Positions 25,501-35,930 of a stretch of DNA of 64,000 nt are shown piece by piece. Under the pieces are notes generated by a model. That model saw nothing but the letters and a program-made list of their open reading frames with translations. It did not search any database and had not been told where the DNA came from. Each line of letters opens with the position of its first letter. The stretch's first letter is position 1. A program made the translations under genes and the position numbers. This DNA comes from Impatiens glandulifera (lineage: Eukaryota; Streptophyta; Magnoliopsida; Ericales; Balsaminaceae), in contig NC_061862.1 of assembly GCF_907164915.1 (NCBI RefSeq), positions 7,027,473-7,091,472 on the forward strand. Direction: 5' to 3'.

Positions 25501-25740
25501 ACAAGTGCCGTAGCAATCACCTACAATCCGGTTCTACACTATAGAACCAAGCACATTGATATAAGGCATCACTTCATCCGGGAACATGTCATGCTGAAGC
25601 ATATCCGGCTGGAATACGTATCAACAGATCAACAAGTAGCCGATATCTTCACAAAGCCTCTACAGGAAGCTAAGTTTTCTCAATTCCGACTCACACTTGG
25701 TTTAACCGATATTAATCAACTTATCCCTAAAAATGCTTAA
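22506..25740 (+). pseudogene. Copia-1 pol (protease, integrase, reverse transcriptase, RNase H)
   Basis: Protease: WYLDSGCSRHMTG with the D-S-G active site at about 22560. GAG-pre-integrase region: LWHKRLNHLN at about 22935. Integrase core: MDLFGP, SDRGTEF and the NGLAEKRNRTLKEA region (23130-23480). Reverse transcriptase: [20 protein letters not shown] and the catalytic YVDDIIFGS (about 24775-24800). RNase H: DADYAG, KSTSGTC and STAEAEY (25265-25400) to the end at 25740. Lesions: TAA at 22725, TAG at 22930, TGA at 23089, TAG at 24196-24198 and a frameshift near 25130. Original role: replication and integration; now inactive. Confidence 0.92.
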
Positions 25741-26253
25741 AAGGGAAATCGGTTCGGATAGACAAAATCGATAAGTCCTCCTAAACTGTCAGATTCCAAA
25801 TTCACCAAGGTATCTATGGAAGAAGCGCTTTGTCTATCGGTTAGAGTAAACCGACCGGTTACTTAGTACATGCACCAATTAACCGCATTGGAACGAATGA
25901 CTGAAAATCAACCGGTTTGGAAATAGTTTACTTCGGATTATTTGGCCTCCAAACAAAAGAGGAATAATTATCTGTGTTTAAAATTATATGTTCTGAAAAA
26001 TTACCTTTTCAAAGTAAAATGGTCATACCTCAAAAGACGTGAAGATATGATATCTTTCACCGTCCAGGCCTATGACTCACATCCTAGGTTGTAGACATGC
26101 CTATTTTTATGCAAAATACATTATCATATGGTTAATAGACATCATTACCTGCGACACACTATATAATAAGATCATCCCTCCACTAATATATAAGTTAGGC
26201 AAACCTTAGACAAAACAATCACAAGCTTCAATCTATCCTCTTACTAAGACAAA
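25741..26253 (+). other. Copia-1 spacer between pol and ORF A
   Basis: Non-coding sequence upstream of ORF A, containing two TATA-like motifs, CTATATAATAAG (26159-26170) and TATATAAG (26187-26194), before the ATG at 26254. No splice acceptor stands out. It is plausibly the ORF A promoter plus a short leader. Confidence 0.45.
26187..26194 (+). promoter_or_regulatory. TATA-like box before Copia-1 ORF A
   Basis: TATATAAG lies 60 bp before the ORF A start codon. A second candidate lies at 26159-26170. The same arrangement is found before the other five accessory ORFs in the two copia elements. Confidence 0.45.
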
Positions 26254-26997
26254 ATGTCTCAGTTTCCAAACATCCTTCAAGTGGATTTCGATTCAGCTCA
26301 AGGAACTGAGCATTACGAAGTCTTCAAGATGATTAAGTCACTTGAAGACACCGGTCTCAAACACTTTCTAGATGACAAACATGTCATCTTCCCAGAAACA
26401 GTCCTGGAATTTTTCTACAATGCTAGGATTTTCCGAGGTACTCCTCACTTCGACACTCACATTCAGTCCAAGGTGGGAGGGACTGTGTTCGATTTCACAG
26501 AAAGTGATTTTACTAGATGCTTCGACCTTCCGAAGCAAGGGCTCACCGACCTAAACGTTCCGGCTGAACTAAAGGTCGAAATCGCCTTAAGCTTTGCTCG
26601 GTCAAACCACCCGGTCAATAACCACGGTGCAAGGTCATCGCTGAGAGCTGAGTACCAGCTTCTCAACGATGTCATCGGTCGAGGCATCCTGGGAAGGGAT
26701 GTGACCAACACTTACTGTACCGCATTTTTTAACATGATGTCTGCCATAACCACGGGTACGCCTGTCAACTAGTTAAGAGTGTTGTTTGATGTCCTAATCT
26801 GGATGATCGGCATTCGTGCAATTGGTCTCATTCCTCAGATAAGCTGTCTACTTCTGGAATTGGGAGTTTCACTCTGTCCGGGCGAAGGGTTGAACCAGGC
26901 CCAGATCATCACCAAAGAGGTCACCGACTCATTCTATGAGCGGTTTGAGAAAGCCTGGAAGAAGAAGCGCCGCCACATCAACTGCAACGGACACTAA
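26254..26997 (+). pseudogene. Copia-1 accessory ORF A (shared N-terminal domain, single domain)
   Basis: The frame is 247 codons with one in-frame TAG at 26770-26772, after TTGTPVN. The remainder continues in the same frame to TAA at 26997. It matches ORFs B and C and the Copia-2 counterparts in layout: a short start, an L-x-V-D-F-D motif, S-x-x-D-T-G-L-x-x-F-L, a V-x-E-F-F segment, a beta-like G-x-x-F-x-F-T-E-x-x-F, then x-L-P-x-x-G. The domain resembles the 'putative plant transposon protein' type seen near plant LTR elements (my inference). Function unknown. It ends with a basic tail (KAWKKKRRH). Confidence 0.7.
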
Positions 26998-27435
26998 GTC
27001 ATTCCTTCCTACAACCGGTCATTTTGCTATACGCACCGGTTGTATCATTGTCCCCACTCTATCATGATTATCTCGGTTTCGTCTATGCTATTTTTGGTTT
27101 TAATTATTTCTCTATCGGTTTCTTGTACTCTCCTTCATTAATGAATCATAACTTTCAACTTCCAACTACATGAGTAATTACTATCTAACAAGATTATTTA
27201 CTTTCTAACCAGATTCCCTACCTCCGCAACTGGTCAAAAGTAACTCCTTCCCAAGGAGTTTTGGAAACATAAATATTCCTTTCATTAATGAGACAAAACT
27301 GAATTTTAGCATTAAATGTACTTATTTTCTCTCCAATTTCAGATCTATATAAGGAACCCCACCTTATCAACTCAACACATCTCAAAATAAAAAACTCTTG
27401 AACTCTCTCTCTCTCTCTTGGCAAAGTTTGAAAAT
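26998..27435 (+). other. Copia-1 spacer between ORF A and ORF B with promoter-like sequence
   Basis: Non-coding. It contains a strong TATA box, CTATATAAGG, at 27345-27354 and a CT-rich leader (CTCTCTCTCTCTCTTGG) just before the ORF B start codon. Confidence 0.5.
27345..27354 (+). promoter_or_regulatory. TATA box before Copia-1 ORF B
   Basis: CTATATAAGG lies 81 bp upstream of the ATG at 27436 and is followed by a pyrimidine-rich leader. It is a typical plant core promoter layout. Confidence 0.6.
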
Positions 27436-28137
27436 ATGTCGAGCCGAACACTAAAGAATTTCTTGAGCATTGATTTCGACTCATGCCTTCAACAAGATGA
27501 TCTGGAAACAACGGAACTCATGTTTGAGTCCCTAATCGACACTGGTCTTCGTGATTTTCTCGAAGAATCCGGACCCATACTCATGCCGGATGTAACTCAG
27601 TTCTTCAACAATGCATCTATGAGGGGGGATTTCATTGTTTCCTCGGTGAGAGGCCACTTCGTCTTTCTGGATGAAAACGAACTCGCTAAAATGTTCAATC
27701 TGCCCATAGAAGGGTTTTCCGAATTTCCAACTAGGGTGGGAAGTGCTGCAACCGAGTATTCGGTACAGTTCTCCGGAACCGATGTGCCGGTAGACAACTA
27801 CGGGCTAAAAATCCGCCTTCGCCACCACATCCAGCTTCTCTACGAGATTGTCAACCGATCCATCATTTGCCAAACTCCGAACCAACACTACTCTAAGAGA
27901 GTGTTCGACATGATGACCTACATTGTCAGCAATACACCAATAAACTGGGCATTGGTCATCTACCAAAACCTGAGGAACATGGTCGAGACAAAGAAAGGTC
28001 TCGGTTACGCTCCTCACTTAAGCCGAATCTTCCTTAAGTATCGTCCGGAATTTGGACCAGGTACACCGGCATCCCCATCGAATGTTCTCGATAAGGATGG
28101 GGTGGATGACAAGTTCTCTAGAATAGTCGTTACATAA
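27436..28137 (+). CDS. Copia-1 accessory ORF B, intact
   Basis: 233 codons from ATG at 27436 to TAA at 28135-28137, with no internal stop. The first in-frame ATG is preferred over the upstream TTG at 27418. The domain matches ORF A and the N-terminus of ORF C. It aligns over its length with Copia-2 ORF B: the pairs GFSEFPT/GFSDFPT, TPNQHYSKRVFDMM/MPNQNYSREAFDIM and GYAPHLSRI/SYAPQITRF occur in the same order. No catalytic motif, signal peptide or membrane segment is evident. Function unknown. It keeps an open frame while the adjacent gag-pol is broken. Confidence 0.75.
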   Translation: MSSRTLKNFLSIDFDSCLQQDDLETTELMFESLIDTGLRDFLEESGPILMPDVTQFFNNASMRGDFIVSSVRGHFVFLDENELAKMFNLPIEGFSEFPTRVGSAATEYSVQFSGTDVPVDNYGLKIRLRHHIQLLYEIVNRSIICQTPNQHYSKRVFDMMTYIVSNTPINWALVIYQNLRNMVETKKGLGYAPHLSRIFLKYRPEFGPGTPASPSNVLDKDGVDDKFSRIVVT

Positions 28138-28459
28138 GCTGTATTTCTATCTATTATGTATCCTAAACCGATCTACGTATCAGTTTCCATCATGTACCTT
28201 TTCTTTTCAATGATTATCTGATTTTTAAGCTTGATAACCGGGTCAAAAATCGCAAAATTAGAATCTAACTAACCGGTTGATATCGCTAAATGAATTCATT
28301 GGAAAAAAAAATCCAGTCAAAATCGAAAAACCCTATTCTCACGGTTAAATAACCGCTTCATTTAAATAACGGTTAAATGAAGAACCGCCTTATCACCGGT
28401 TAGATAACCGAAATCAAAAGACCGCTCAAAGTCTTTGGAGGGAAAACTCCCGACCATCG

Positions 28460-28538
28460 TTTCCCGCCCATAAGTTCCCGCTCATCGATTCCCGCCCACG
28501 GTTTCCCGCCTATAATCCTTGGAGGGAAATTCCCGCCC
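28460..28538 (+). promoter_or_regulatory. E2F-like site cluster upstream of Copia-1 ORF C
   Basis: Five TTCCCGC motifs occur, starting at about 28461, 28475, 28489, 28503 and 28531. The first four are spaced 14 bp apart. Two (28460-28468 and 28502-28510) read TTTCCCGCC, which fits the plant E2F/DP consensus TTTSSCGC. They lie about 50-125 bp before the TATA box of ORF C. Binding is inferred. Confidence 0.5.
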
Positions 28539-28584
28539 AAACATGATGTGACGATTCACGACGGTTGGAATTCCAAACCGCGAT

Positions 28585-28595
28585 TATAAATAGGG
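28585..28595 (+). promoter_or_regulatory. TATA box before Copia-1 ORF C
   Basis: TATAAATAGGG lies 113 bp before the ATG at 28709, downstream of the TTCCCGC cluster. Confidence 0.6.
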
Positions 28596-28708
28596 TCCTT
28601 AATCATTTTCTTTCATTCTTACGCGAATTAGCTTTCTCTCTCTAGCTCTCAACTTTCTCAACTCTCTCAAGCGTTTTCTCTCTTGATCTCTCGGTCCTAT
28701 TCTCTAAA

Positions 28709-31344
28709 ATGGGTCGCGATTCAGTGCTGTTCAAACACATCGTCCAAGTCGATTTCGAGGAAATTCGGGCAAACGGTTCGGCTCAGGCAAAGCAGGTGTT
28801 ATCCCGGATCTCCGAGTCCGGTCTCGAATACTTTCTGGGCGGGTCATTCGTATTATACCAGGATGCGGTCAACGAATTCTTCCGAACCGCATTCTTCACC
28901 GAAGGAACTATCATCTCAACCATATGCGGTCAACGGCTCAAATTAACGGAGGAGTCGGTTGCTGAGATACTACATCTTCCATCCGAAGGGAGCAACTTCT
29001 CGGTAACCTTAGATGAGGAGACCTTCGAGGCAGCTTGCCAGGTTCTTTCGGAAACAGTGGTCCCTATCGCGGTATCCGGAAAGAAATCATCTCTTCTACC
29101 GGAGTATAGACCGCTGTGTGACATCTTCACAAAATCGATCCAAGCAAGAGGAGGAAACTTTTACAGTCTCACCCGGGCAAAGATTGAGATGATTGCCGGT
29201 TTGGTCAACGGCATCGAAATCAACTGGGCTAAGGTAGTTTTCACGAACCCGTGTAAAATGGTGGATCCGACTTCCACTCGGTCATGGGGATATGCCATCC
29301 CACTTGGCAAAATAATGCGTCATTTCAACATCAACACCGGACCTGGTGTTCTCCTCGCTCCCAGCAAAATTATGAAGTCTCATCAATTCAAGGACAAGAA
29401 AGGAAAAGAGAAGGCTTCCGGCTCTACAAGTGGCCGAAAGAAGAAGGTAGCAAGTAAGAAAGCGGTTACAGTCAAAGAGAAATCCGGAACCAAGAAAGAT
29501 AAACAACCAACCGGATCGGCTGATCCGCGGTCTGACACTGCCAACGATGAACATTCGGCATCCAGTTCTGGCCGAACCGCTTCACAAAATACCGGAGGAG
29601 AGCAGTCCGGTAAGGGGAAAGGACCGATAATCGAGGATGAATCGATCTGACATGATGATGATGATGCCGGATCGGACAGACCTCGAGATGAAGAATCCAC
29701 TGATATTGAAACAGACGAGGATCTCATAAGCGACATCATGGACGAGATTCATGAACAGGCTCAAGCGGCATCCGACGTATATTATCAATGGGTCCTACAC
29801 CGGCATCAAATACTTTTCAAAACTATGATACCGGATCTCACTACTGGCAAAAAACTCGACAAGTTAGTTGAGATGGAGGAGGAGGTCATCAGATTGACGA
29901 AGGCTCAGTGCGTCATGACCGCCCTAGCAAGAAGCAAGATGGTCGAATCGCATGCTCGGTTATTAGGACTAACCGACCACATTCGCCGCCTACAAGAAAA
30001 TCATATTCCGGGGACGCCGGATTCATCACTTGCGCTCTTGGTGTTAGAACTGCTAGCGGTCAAGGAAAATGAGTTGACCGAGGAGATGGCGCGGCTTGAA
30101 GTGGAGCCCGACCACTAGGAACAATCAAACTTATCAAGATCACCTCCTGAGGATGATGGCGGTCAGAATCCGTCGGATAATGAGAAATCCTCCCCTCCAC
30201 CGGTTCAGAACATCAACATAACCGAAGTCGGGACGGGCACACCACGAGTCTCTGTTCAAACCGGGGATTCAGAACCGGCCATAACGGAAGAGAGGGTTAA
30301 GATCCTCATCGAAGAATTTATGAATGACGTCATTCGGCCATGGCAAAAGAAAATCAAAGAAACCGCAGCCAAATCAGTTGAGATGATTGAATCGACAGAC
30401 AAAGGGCTAAAATCCGTGGTAAACCAGATCACGTCTGTTGAAACAAATTACGGAAATACGGATCAGTTGTACGGCGTTCATCTTGACAGAACCAAGGCAT
30501 TGGAGGAGATAACTCCAACGCTGGTGAAAGACCTAGCTTCGGTAAGCCAAAGGGTCACTCTGCTGGAACGGTTTCAAGAGACAACCGATCAAAGGTTGAC
30601 GAAGGTCGATGAAGACCTAGCTCGATCCGGTGCCGAAGCCGGTTCTACACTAGAGAGGGTGGTGACCCTTGAAGAAAAGATTGTCCAACTTGAAGCCGAT
30701 CTGAAGGCGGTCACCGAACAAGTGGCGGAATTAACAGCGGCTAAGTTGGCTGCTGATAAGGCACTTGAGGAAGCGAGTGCCAATGCTGCCAAAAAGCTCC
30801 AAGATGCTCTGGACGAGCAAACCCGGATACAGAAGGAAGCGATAGCGGCAGATGCGAACCTGGCCAGACACATTCAAAATATACAGAACAACGCACCGGC
30901 CATAGCAGCGGCCATCGCAGCTCAAAAAGCCAGGGATGCTAAACGGCTACTGGTCCAACAGGAAACGTATAACAAGCTCGCCGCAGCTCACAAGAAGTCC
31001 AAGGCGGTTGCTTCCCTTCCGTTTCGAATACACGAAAGAGGAAGGCTGCTGAGAAAAGGGCGGAAATCACGACACTGTTGGACAGAGTCATGGATACGGT
31101 TGTTGAACCTCCATTCAACCCGGTTTTGCAAGCCGAGGAAGATCTCGAGGAAGATGTAGAGCCGCAGCTCAGTAGACAGCGGGTTTTGGAGGCGGTTCCA
31201 ATTAGATCGCTCGGTCAGCCAATCTCTCCTCTCACCGGCACATCGGGCGGGCGAGGATCTTCATCGAGGCCGGTTCAAGCGGTCAAGGGAAAGACAACCG
31301 ATGAACAGCGGGAAAATTTTTTGCCGCCTAGATCGAAGAAATAG
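28709..31344 (+). pseudogene. Copia-1 accessory ORF C (shared domain + basic + coiled coil)
   Basis: A frame of about 878 codons with a TGA (29648-29650), a TAG (30116-30118) and a frameshift near 31010-31030. All segments are otherwise in the same frame. Residues 1 to about 230 are the shared domain (VQVDFEEI, SESGLEYFLGG, LHLPSEG, RGGNFYSLT). About 230-300 is a Lys/Ser-rich basic stretch that could act as a nuclear signal. The middle is acidic and low-complexity. About 540-770 is an Ala/Glu/Lys heptad coiled coil (VTEQVAELTAAKLAADKAL). It corresponds to the 951-codon ORF C of Copia-2. It is not recognisable as a retroviral envelope: no signal peptide or membrane span is seen. Function unknown. 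Confidence 0.75.
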
Positions 31345-31686
31345 GGGCTTCATTTACTCTTGTTTATTTCGGTTTTATATATATAATATTTTTGTCTTAG
31401 CATATTTCTTATATATATCAAGTGATTTTTGGAAATCGGCCTACATTTGCGTTTTTACATGGTTTTGAATATTTTAAATAAAATAATCAAAAAGGAATAA
31501 ATTGATAAGATAAAATATAAAAAATTTCAAAATTTTTCTCAAAATTTTCCAAAATTCTTCGAAAAATTCTCCTAAGTCAGTTTCCAAAAATCCGGCCAAA
31601 TAAACTCTTAAAAACAAAACCGGCCTACATTTGCATTCTTACATGATTTTGAATATTTTAAATAAAATAATCAAAAAGGGAGAAAT
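31345..31686 (+). promoter_or_regulatory. Copia-1 3' non-coding region with duplicated polypurine tract
   Basis: A block of about 80 bp beginning CGGCCTACATTTGCRTT and ending in a purine tract is present twice, at 31437-31516 and 31620-31696. The second tract, AAAAAGGGAGAAAT (31673-31686), abuts the 3' LTR and is the plus-strand primer. The first (AAAAAGGAATAAAT) is followed by an LTR-start-like TGATAAGATAAAAT. Multiple polypurine tracts are known in Sireviruses. Confidence 0.75.
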
Positions 31687-32902
31687 TGTTAGATAAAATT
31701 AGATCGGTTAAATAAAACTTAACAAAAACAAATCTCTTGTGCAGGAACAGAATTCGACCGGTCAAATTACTCAGCCGGTTAAGAAACTCAACCGGTCAAT
31801 CAAACTAATCAAAAACCTGACCGAACAAGAAAGACAAGATCGGTCACATCAGAAGGCCAGAATCATTGAACAGTCGGTCAATCAGAAGCTACGAAAAACC
31901 GGAAGTCATCCGGTTTACATTAACAACCGACCAGTACAAATAGATAATTCGAGTATCTGTTGAGAATGATACCGAAGGAACAGACTTAGTATTGTCATAT
32001 TTATACAAGTCTGGGGACAGTCTGTAGGATGCAGAAGACCGTCCTACAAGATCTTTCTACTTCAGGATAAATCAGAAAGACAATCTTCCAAGTATAGGCA
32101 ACTGTCCAACCGACAGTTGCTATATTAAGTAAAAAACAAACCTAGTCGGTTTGACCTACACACGGGAAGACTAGACCGCCAGGTCTGATGACTAGATCGC
32201 TAGTTGACCGCCAGGTCTGAATTACTGAACCTCTGCTCAACCAATCAGATTCAAGGAAATGAAATGTGACCGTTGGCACATTTCACCTATAAAAGAAGGA
32301 GCTGAAGAGGAATAAATGCGGTTACAAGTTCTGAGAATTTTCTACAACCTAAGTCAAAAACTGTGTTTCATCTCTCTAAGATTAAGAGATCAAGTGTGTA
32401 TTTACAATTACGGTTAAAATTGTACGGGTGTTATCGAGCAGGAAATAAGTCTCGATCGGATTGTGTTTGTGTATTCCTTAGTGAATATCCTTCTCGCGGT
32501 TTCGAGAGGAAGGGGTGATGTAGGAGTTTTATCTCCGAACATCCATAAAAACCTGTCTTGTTATTTACTTTCGGTCGGTTCTACATTCTAACCGATCTGC
32601 AACTAACCTACTAATACCGCTCCAACCAAATCCATATCACCTAAACCGAATTACTAAGTTGCAAAACCGACCCAGCAAACTCCAAACCTACCATATTCAA
32701 ATCCGGTTCTGTCTATCCTGTGTGTGTTGCTTCAACCTGAAACAAACCACTTCCGCGCTTGAACTAGGTTCAAGGGTTTGTGACAGTTTGTGTAGTATTG
32801 AAACCCCGGTATTAATATTTAACCGGATTAATTACCACCCTTTGAGTGAGACGCACTAACCGGCCAGACCCCGGTCCGTCAGCCGCGACCTAGATCCTAA
32901 TA
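31687..32902 (+). repeat. Copia-1 3' LTR
   Basis: It begins TGTTAGATAAAATTAG and ends CTAATA (the 5' LTR has CTAACA). It contains a direct duplication near 32170-32222 (GACCGCCAGGTCTGA repeated) that is missing in the 5' LTR and explains the 33-bp length difference. By eye it is a few percent diverged from the 5' LTR. Confidence 0.95.
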
Positions 32903-34587
32903 GAAAATATAATCAACACTGTGATGAATGTTAAAGGGAGGACAAAGGATAATATTAATGCTAGGAAGGACATATTCTTGCTTTGCAACCGTCCGGAGCT
33001 TCACATAGACCCACAAAGTGGGATGAATAGGATGAGTAAGGTTGTGTACACTTTAACAAGAGATGATAACAAAATTCTTTGCTAGTGGTTGAAGGGTTTG
33101 AAATTCCCAGATGGATATGCATCCAACTTATCACGATGTGTAGATAGAAGTGGTTGTAAGTTGATTAGTCTAAAGAGCCATGACTGTCATATTTTCCTAG
33201 AAAGACTTTTGCCAATTGCTTTTAAGAATTTACTCCCCAACTTTGTATGGGCCACTCTAACAGATTTAAGTAGTTTTATGCACGACCTAAGCTCTACCAC
33301 TTTGTCGAAAACTAGTATGGATAACTTGGAACTTGCGGCTCCGGTTATTCTTTGTAACTTAGCAAAAATATTTCCACCAGCATTCTTCGACTCAATGGAG
33401 CACCTCCTCGTGCATTTACCATACGAGGCAAATGTTGGAGGACCAGTTCAATACCGATGGATGTATCCTTTCGAACGGTAAATATTTCTATTTAAATAAA
33501 CTAGTTTATAAATCATCTTATATATACTTTATAAGTGTTTTCTCTTATCGCAGGTTTCTTCACACCATAAAGCAAAAAATAAAAAATAAATCCCGGATCG
33601 AGGCATCTATTTGCAATGCCTACATTCTTCAAGAGATCACGACATTTTCTTCTCACTACTTTGAACCAGATATTCAATGTAAACAACGAATACCACAGAG
33701 AAATATAGAAGGACTAGTGAACCTTAAACAACCACCCAAGTCCATTTTCAATTATCTTGGACGTAGTAGTGGAGCTAAAAGTAAAAGATACTTAAATAGT
33801 GAAGAGTTATTGGTGGCTCACACGTATGTGCTACTAAACTGTCCCGAGATTGAACCGTATTATAGGTGTGTTGATGTTGATTATGTTGGTACCTATAATT
33901 AATTGCTTACATATTTTAAAACAGGATTTTCTGTTGTTATCTATCCAGTACATTTTGCAAGTTGAAAGAAGGATTACAGACTGCATTAATAGATAGAGAA
34001 TTCGCCATTTGGTTCCGATGCCTTGTGAATTAATTTGATTTTCCATATCTTCTTTAATTACTAATGAATGAATAACTTAAGAATTGTCTGTTTTGTAGAT
34101 TCTTGAAGAAAATGAACATAATACAACAGGGGATTCAAGTGACTAACTATATTGTGTTTCCTATGGGCCACTAACACCTGCTACATCTATTCTCATATAT
34201 TTTGTTAACGGATATGTTTGGAGGCCAAAAGATTACGGGTCTAATAGATCAACCATGAACAGTGGTGTATGTGTCAAAGCAAATGATGCGGAATATTATG
34301 GACTGCTAGAAGAGATCATACAACTTCAATATCCAGGACCATATATGGGTGTTGTCTTATTTAAGTGCATGTGGTTTGACCCAACAAAGGGCACAAAAAT
34401 GAACGATAACTATAGAGTTGTTGAGGTTAACATGAAGCGAAAGTATCTTAGATACGATCCATTCATTTTAGCACAACAAGTCATACAAGTGTACTATAGT
34501 CCATATCCAAACAGAACATCAAGACAATCCTCTTGGATGTCCGTATGTAAAACCAAGGCTAGAGGGAAATTGGAGGAATAATGGACC
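32903..34587 (+). pseudogene. TNP2-type CACTA transposase, middle segment
   Basis: Continuation of TNP2 after Copia-1: IINTVMNVKGRTKDNINARK, then a TAG at 33083-33085, then LKFPDGYASNLSRCVD, the DUF4218-type region LVHLPYEANVGGPVQYRWMYPFER, a clean 76-bp intron (33478-33553), and IEASICNAYILQEITTF. A second intron (about 33866-34098) follows YYR. A DUF4216-type region (DAEYYGLLEEIIQLQYPG, VVLFKCMWFD) starts at about 34255, after stops near 34171. The frame ends at TAA (34579-34581), just before Copia-2 at 34588. These domains are the standard C-terminal half of plant TNP2 proteins. Confidence 0.85.
34583..34587 (+). repeat. Target site duplication of Copia-2 (left)
   Basis: GGACC precedes the element and is repeated exactly at 48025-48029. 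Removing the element rejoins TNP2 coding sequence. Confidence 0.92.
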
Positions 34588-35930
34588 TGTTAGGATCAGG
34601 GACGCCCTTAGAGGACCGGGGTGTTTCGGTTTCAGGAAGGGTGGCCACTTACAACACACAACACTCTTTGGTGATAGTCCGGTTAAAGACTAAAACCGTT
34701 CTCAGCACTTCACAAACTGTCACAGACTCTTGAACCGGGTTCAAGGGCGGAAATGTCTGTTTCAGGTTGAAGCAAGGAATGCGACTTTAGATGATGTTTT
34801 ATAAGGAGTCGGTTTTATGGATATGAGTGACCGGTTTTAGGAGTATGGTTAGTTTGAGGTCAGGCTAAATAATAAAAACAAAGGAAAGAAACATGAGACA
34901 AGGATTTGTTTATGGATGTTCGGAGCAAACTCTCCTACGTCACCCCTTCTTCTCAGGTTATGAGAAGGATCTCCACTAACTTTTATAGTTAACAACAGTA
35001 CCTCCGGTCGAGCCCAACTTCGCTACTCGCCGGGTACACCAAACTCACACTTTGATGTAATACAACAACTCTACACAACAACACACAAAAAGCCTCCGGT
35101 TTTAGACACACCGGTTTTACAGTATAGGATTTTATCTCTCTAGAACTTAATGCTTTTCGTAATTCGTTATGTACAACTTTCAGAACTGATGATGCATTAA
35201 ATGAAGACGTTTGATCTTCCTTTTATAGCTGAAAGTACCCAACAATTACTTTCTTCTCTCTCTTGCGGATTGGTCGATCATTATCACGCCTGATGCAGAA
35301 AGGTTGCTTGCACGCTTCATTTTCCTCAACACCTGGCAGTCATGCAGGCAACTCTGAGCAAAGGATGACATAGCCGGTTTTCAGATTGAGACACGTGTTG
35401 AGCATCCACTTCCGGTTGTCAGCTTCGGATCAATAGAGCATCATTGCTTTCCTCGCATGCTTCTGATCGGATCTGATCTTCTTTTATTCTTTCAAGATAC
35501 GTTTCTTTCGTCATGGTGCGTCACTCTTGAAGTTTGAATTTTTCCGGTTTTTGTGTCTTGTGCTGTATTATCCGGTTGGTATGTAAGTTTATGTCTTGGC
35601 TAACCGGTCGCTTGAGAAAGTGAAAACCGGTTCCTCTGATCTTTAACTTGATCACTTGAAACTGATTTCTTTGAAGTATAGTAGCAACCGGTTCCTCTGA
35701 TCTTTAACTTGATCACTTGAAACTGATTTCTTTGAAGTATAGTAGCAACCGGTTCCTCTGATCTTTAACTTGATCACTTGAAACTGATTTCTTTGAAGTA
35801 TAGTAGCAACCGGTTCCTCTGATACGCCAACCGGTTCATACGGTTTTGATCTGTACCTGCACATGAAAGTTGACGACTGTTTAGTTTGTCCGGCCGGTTC
35901 CAAAAATTAACTTACTTAGTTTTTCTATCA
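34588..35930 (-). repeat. Copia-2 3' LTR
   Basis: On the plus strand it runs from TGTTAGGATCAGGG to TTTTTCTATCA. It contains three 61-bp tandem repeats (units at 35638, 35699 and 35760), a minus-strand TATA box (CTATAAAAGG, 35219-35228) and the conserved GTGACGTAGGAG block on the minus strand near 34930. Confidence 0.95.
35638..35822 (-). repeat. 61-bp triple tandem repeat in Copia-2 LTR U3
   Basis: Three copies begin GATCTTTAACTTGATCACTT and end GCAACCGGTTCCTCT. The same three copies are in the other LTR (47732-47914). They lie upstream of the LTR TATA box in element orientation, where enhancer-like repeats occur in plant LTRs. The 83-codon frame across them is an artefact. Confidence 0.85.

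Larger units (their letters stand above)
28138..28708 (+). other. Copia-1 spacer between ORF B and ORF C with promoter-like cluster
   Basis: Non-coding, rich in AACCGGTT-type words (28230-28430), then a cluster of TTCCCGC motifs (28460-28538), a TATAAATAGGG box (28585-28595) and a CT-rich leader (CTTTCTCTCTCTAGCTCTC) before the ATG at 28709. The order resembles a plant promoter. Confidence 0.55.
18986..32902 (+). mobile_element. Copia-1: full-length Sirevirus-like Ty1/copia retrotransposon
   Basis: The element is 13,917 bp with LTRs of 1,183 and 1,216 bp. It has a tRNA-Met primer binding site, gag, pol in the order protease-integrase-reverse transcriptase-RNase H (copia order), three extra ORFs, and a polypurine tract. 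The pol sequence type, large size, post-pol ORFs and repeated polypurine tracts fit the Sirevirus (SIRE/Maximus) lineage. It is inserted in sense orientation within TNP2 of CACTA-2. Gag-pol is multiply broken and contains a MITE, so it cannot mobilise itself. Confidence 0.93.

Noticed and set aside
26254..31344. Accessory ORFs as a classical retroviral envelope
   Set aside because: No signal peptide, cleavage site or membrane-spanning segment is visible in A, B or C. ORF C is basic and coiled-coil instead.
33432..33902. 156-codon frame crossing 33478-33553 as a single exon
   Set aside because: The TNP2 alignment is restored only if the 76-bp GT-AG intron is removed, so the frame across it is coincidental at its start.
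35652..35903. 83-codon frame present identically in both Copia-2 LTRs (also 47746-47997)
   Set aside because: It is a translation of the 61-bp LTR tandem repeat. It is identical because the LTRs are near-identical.
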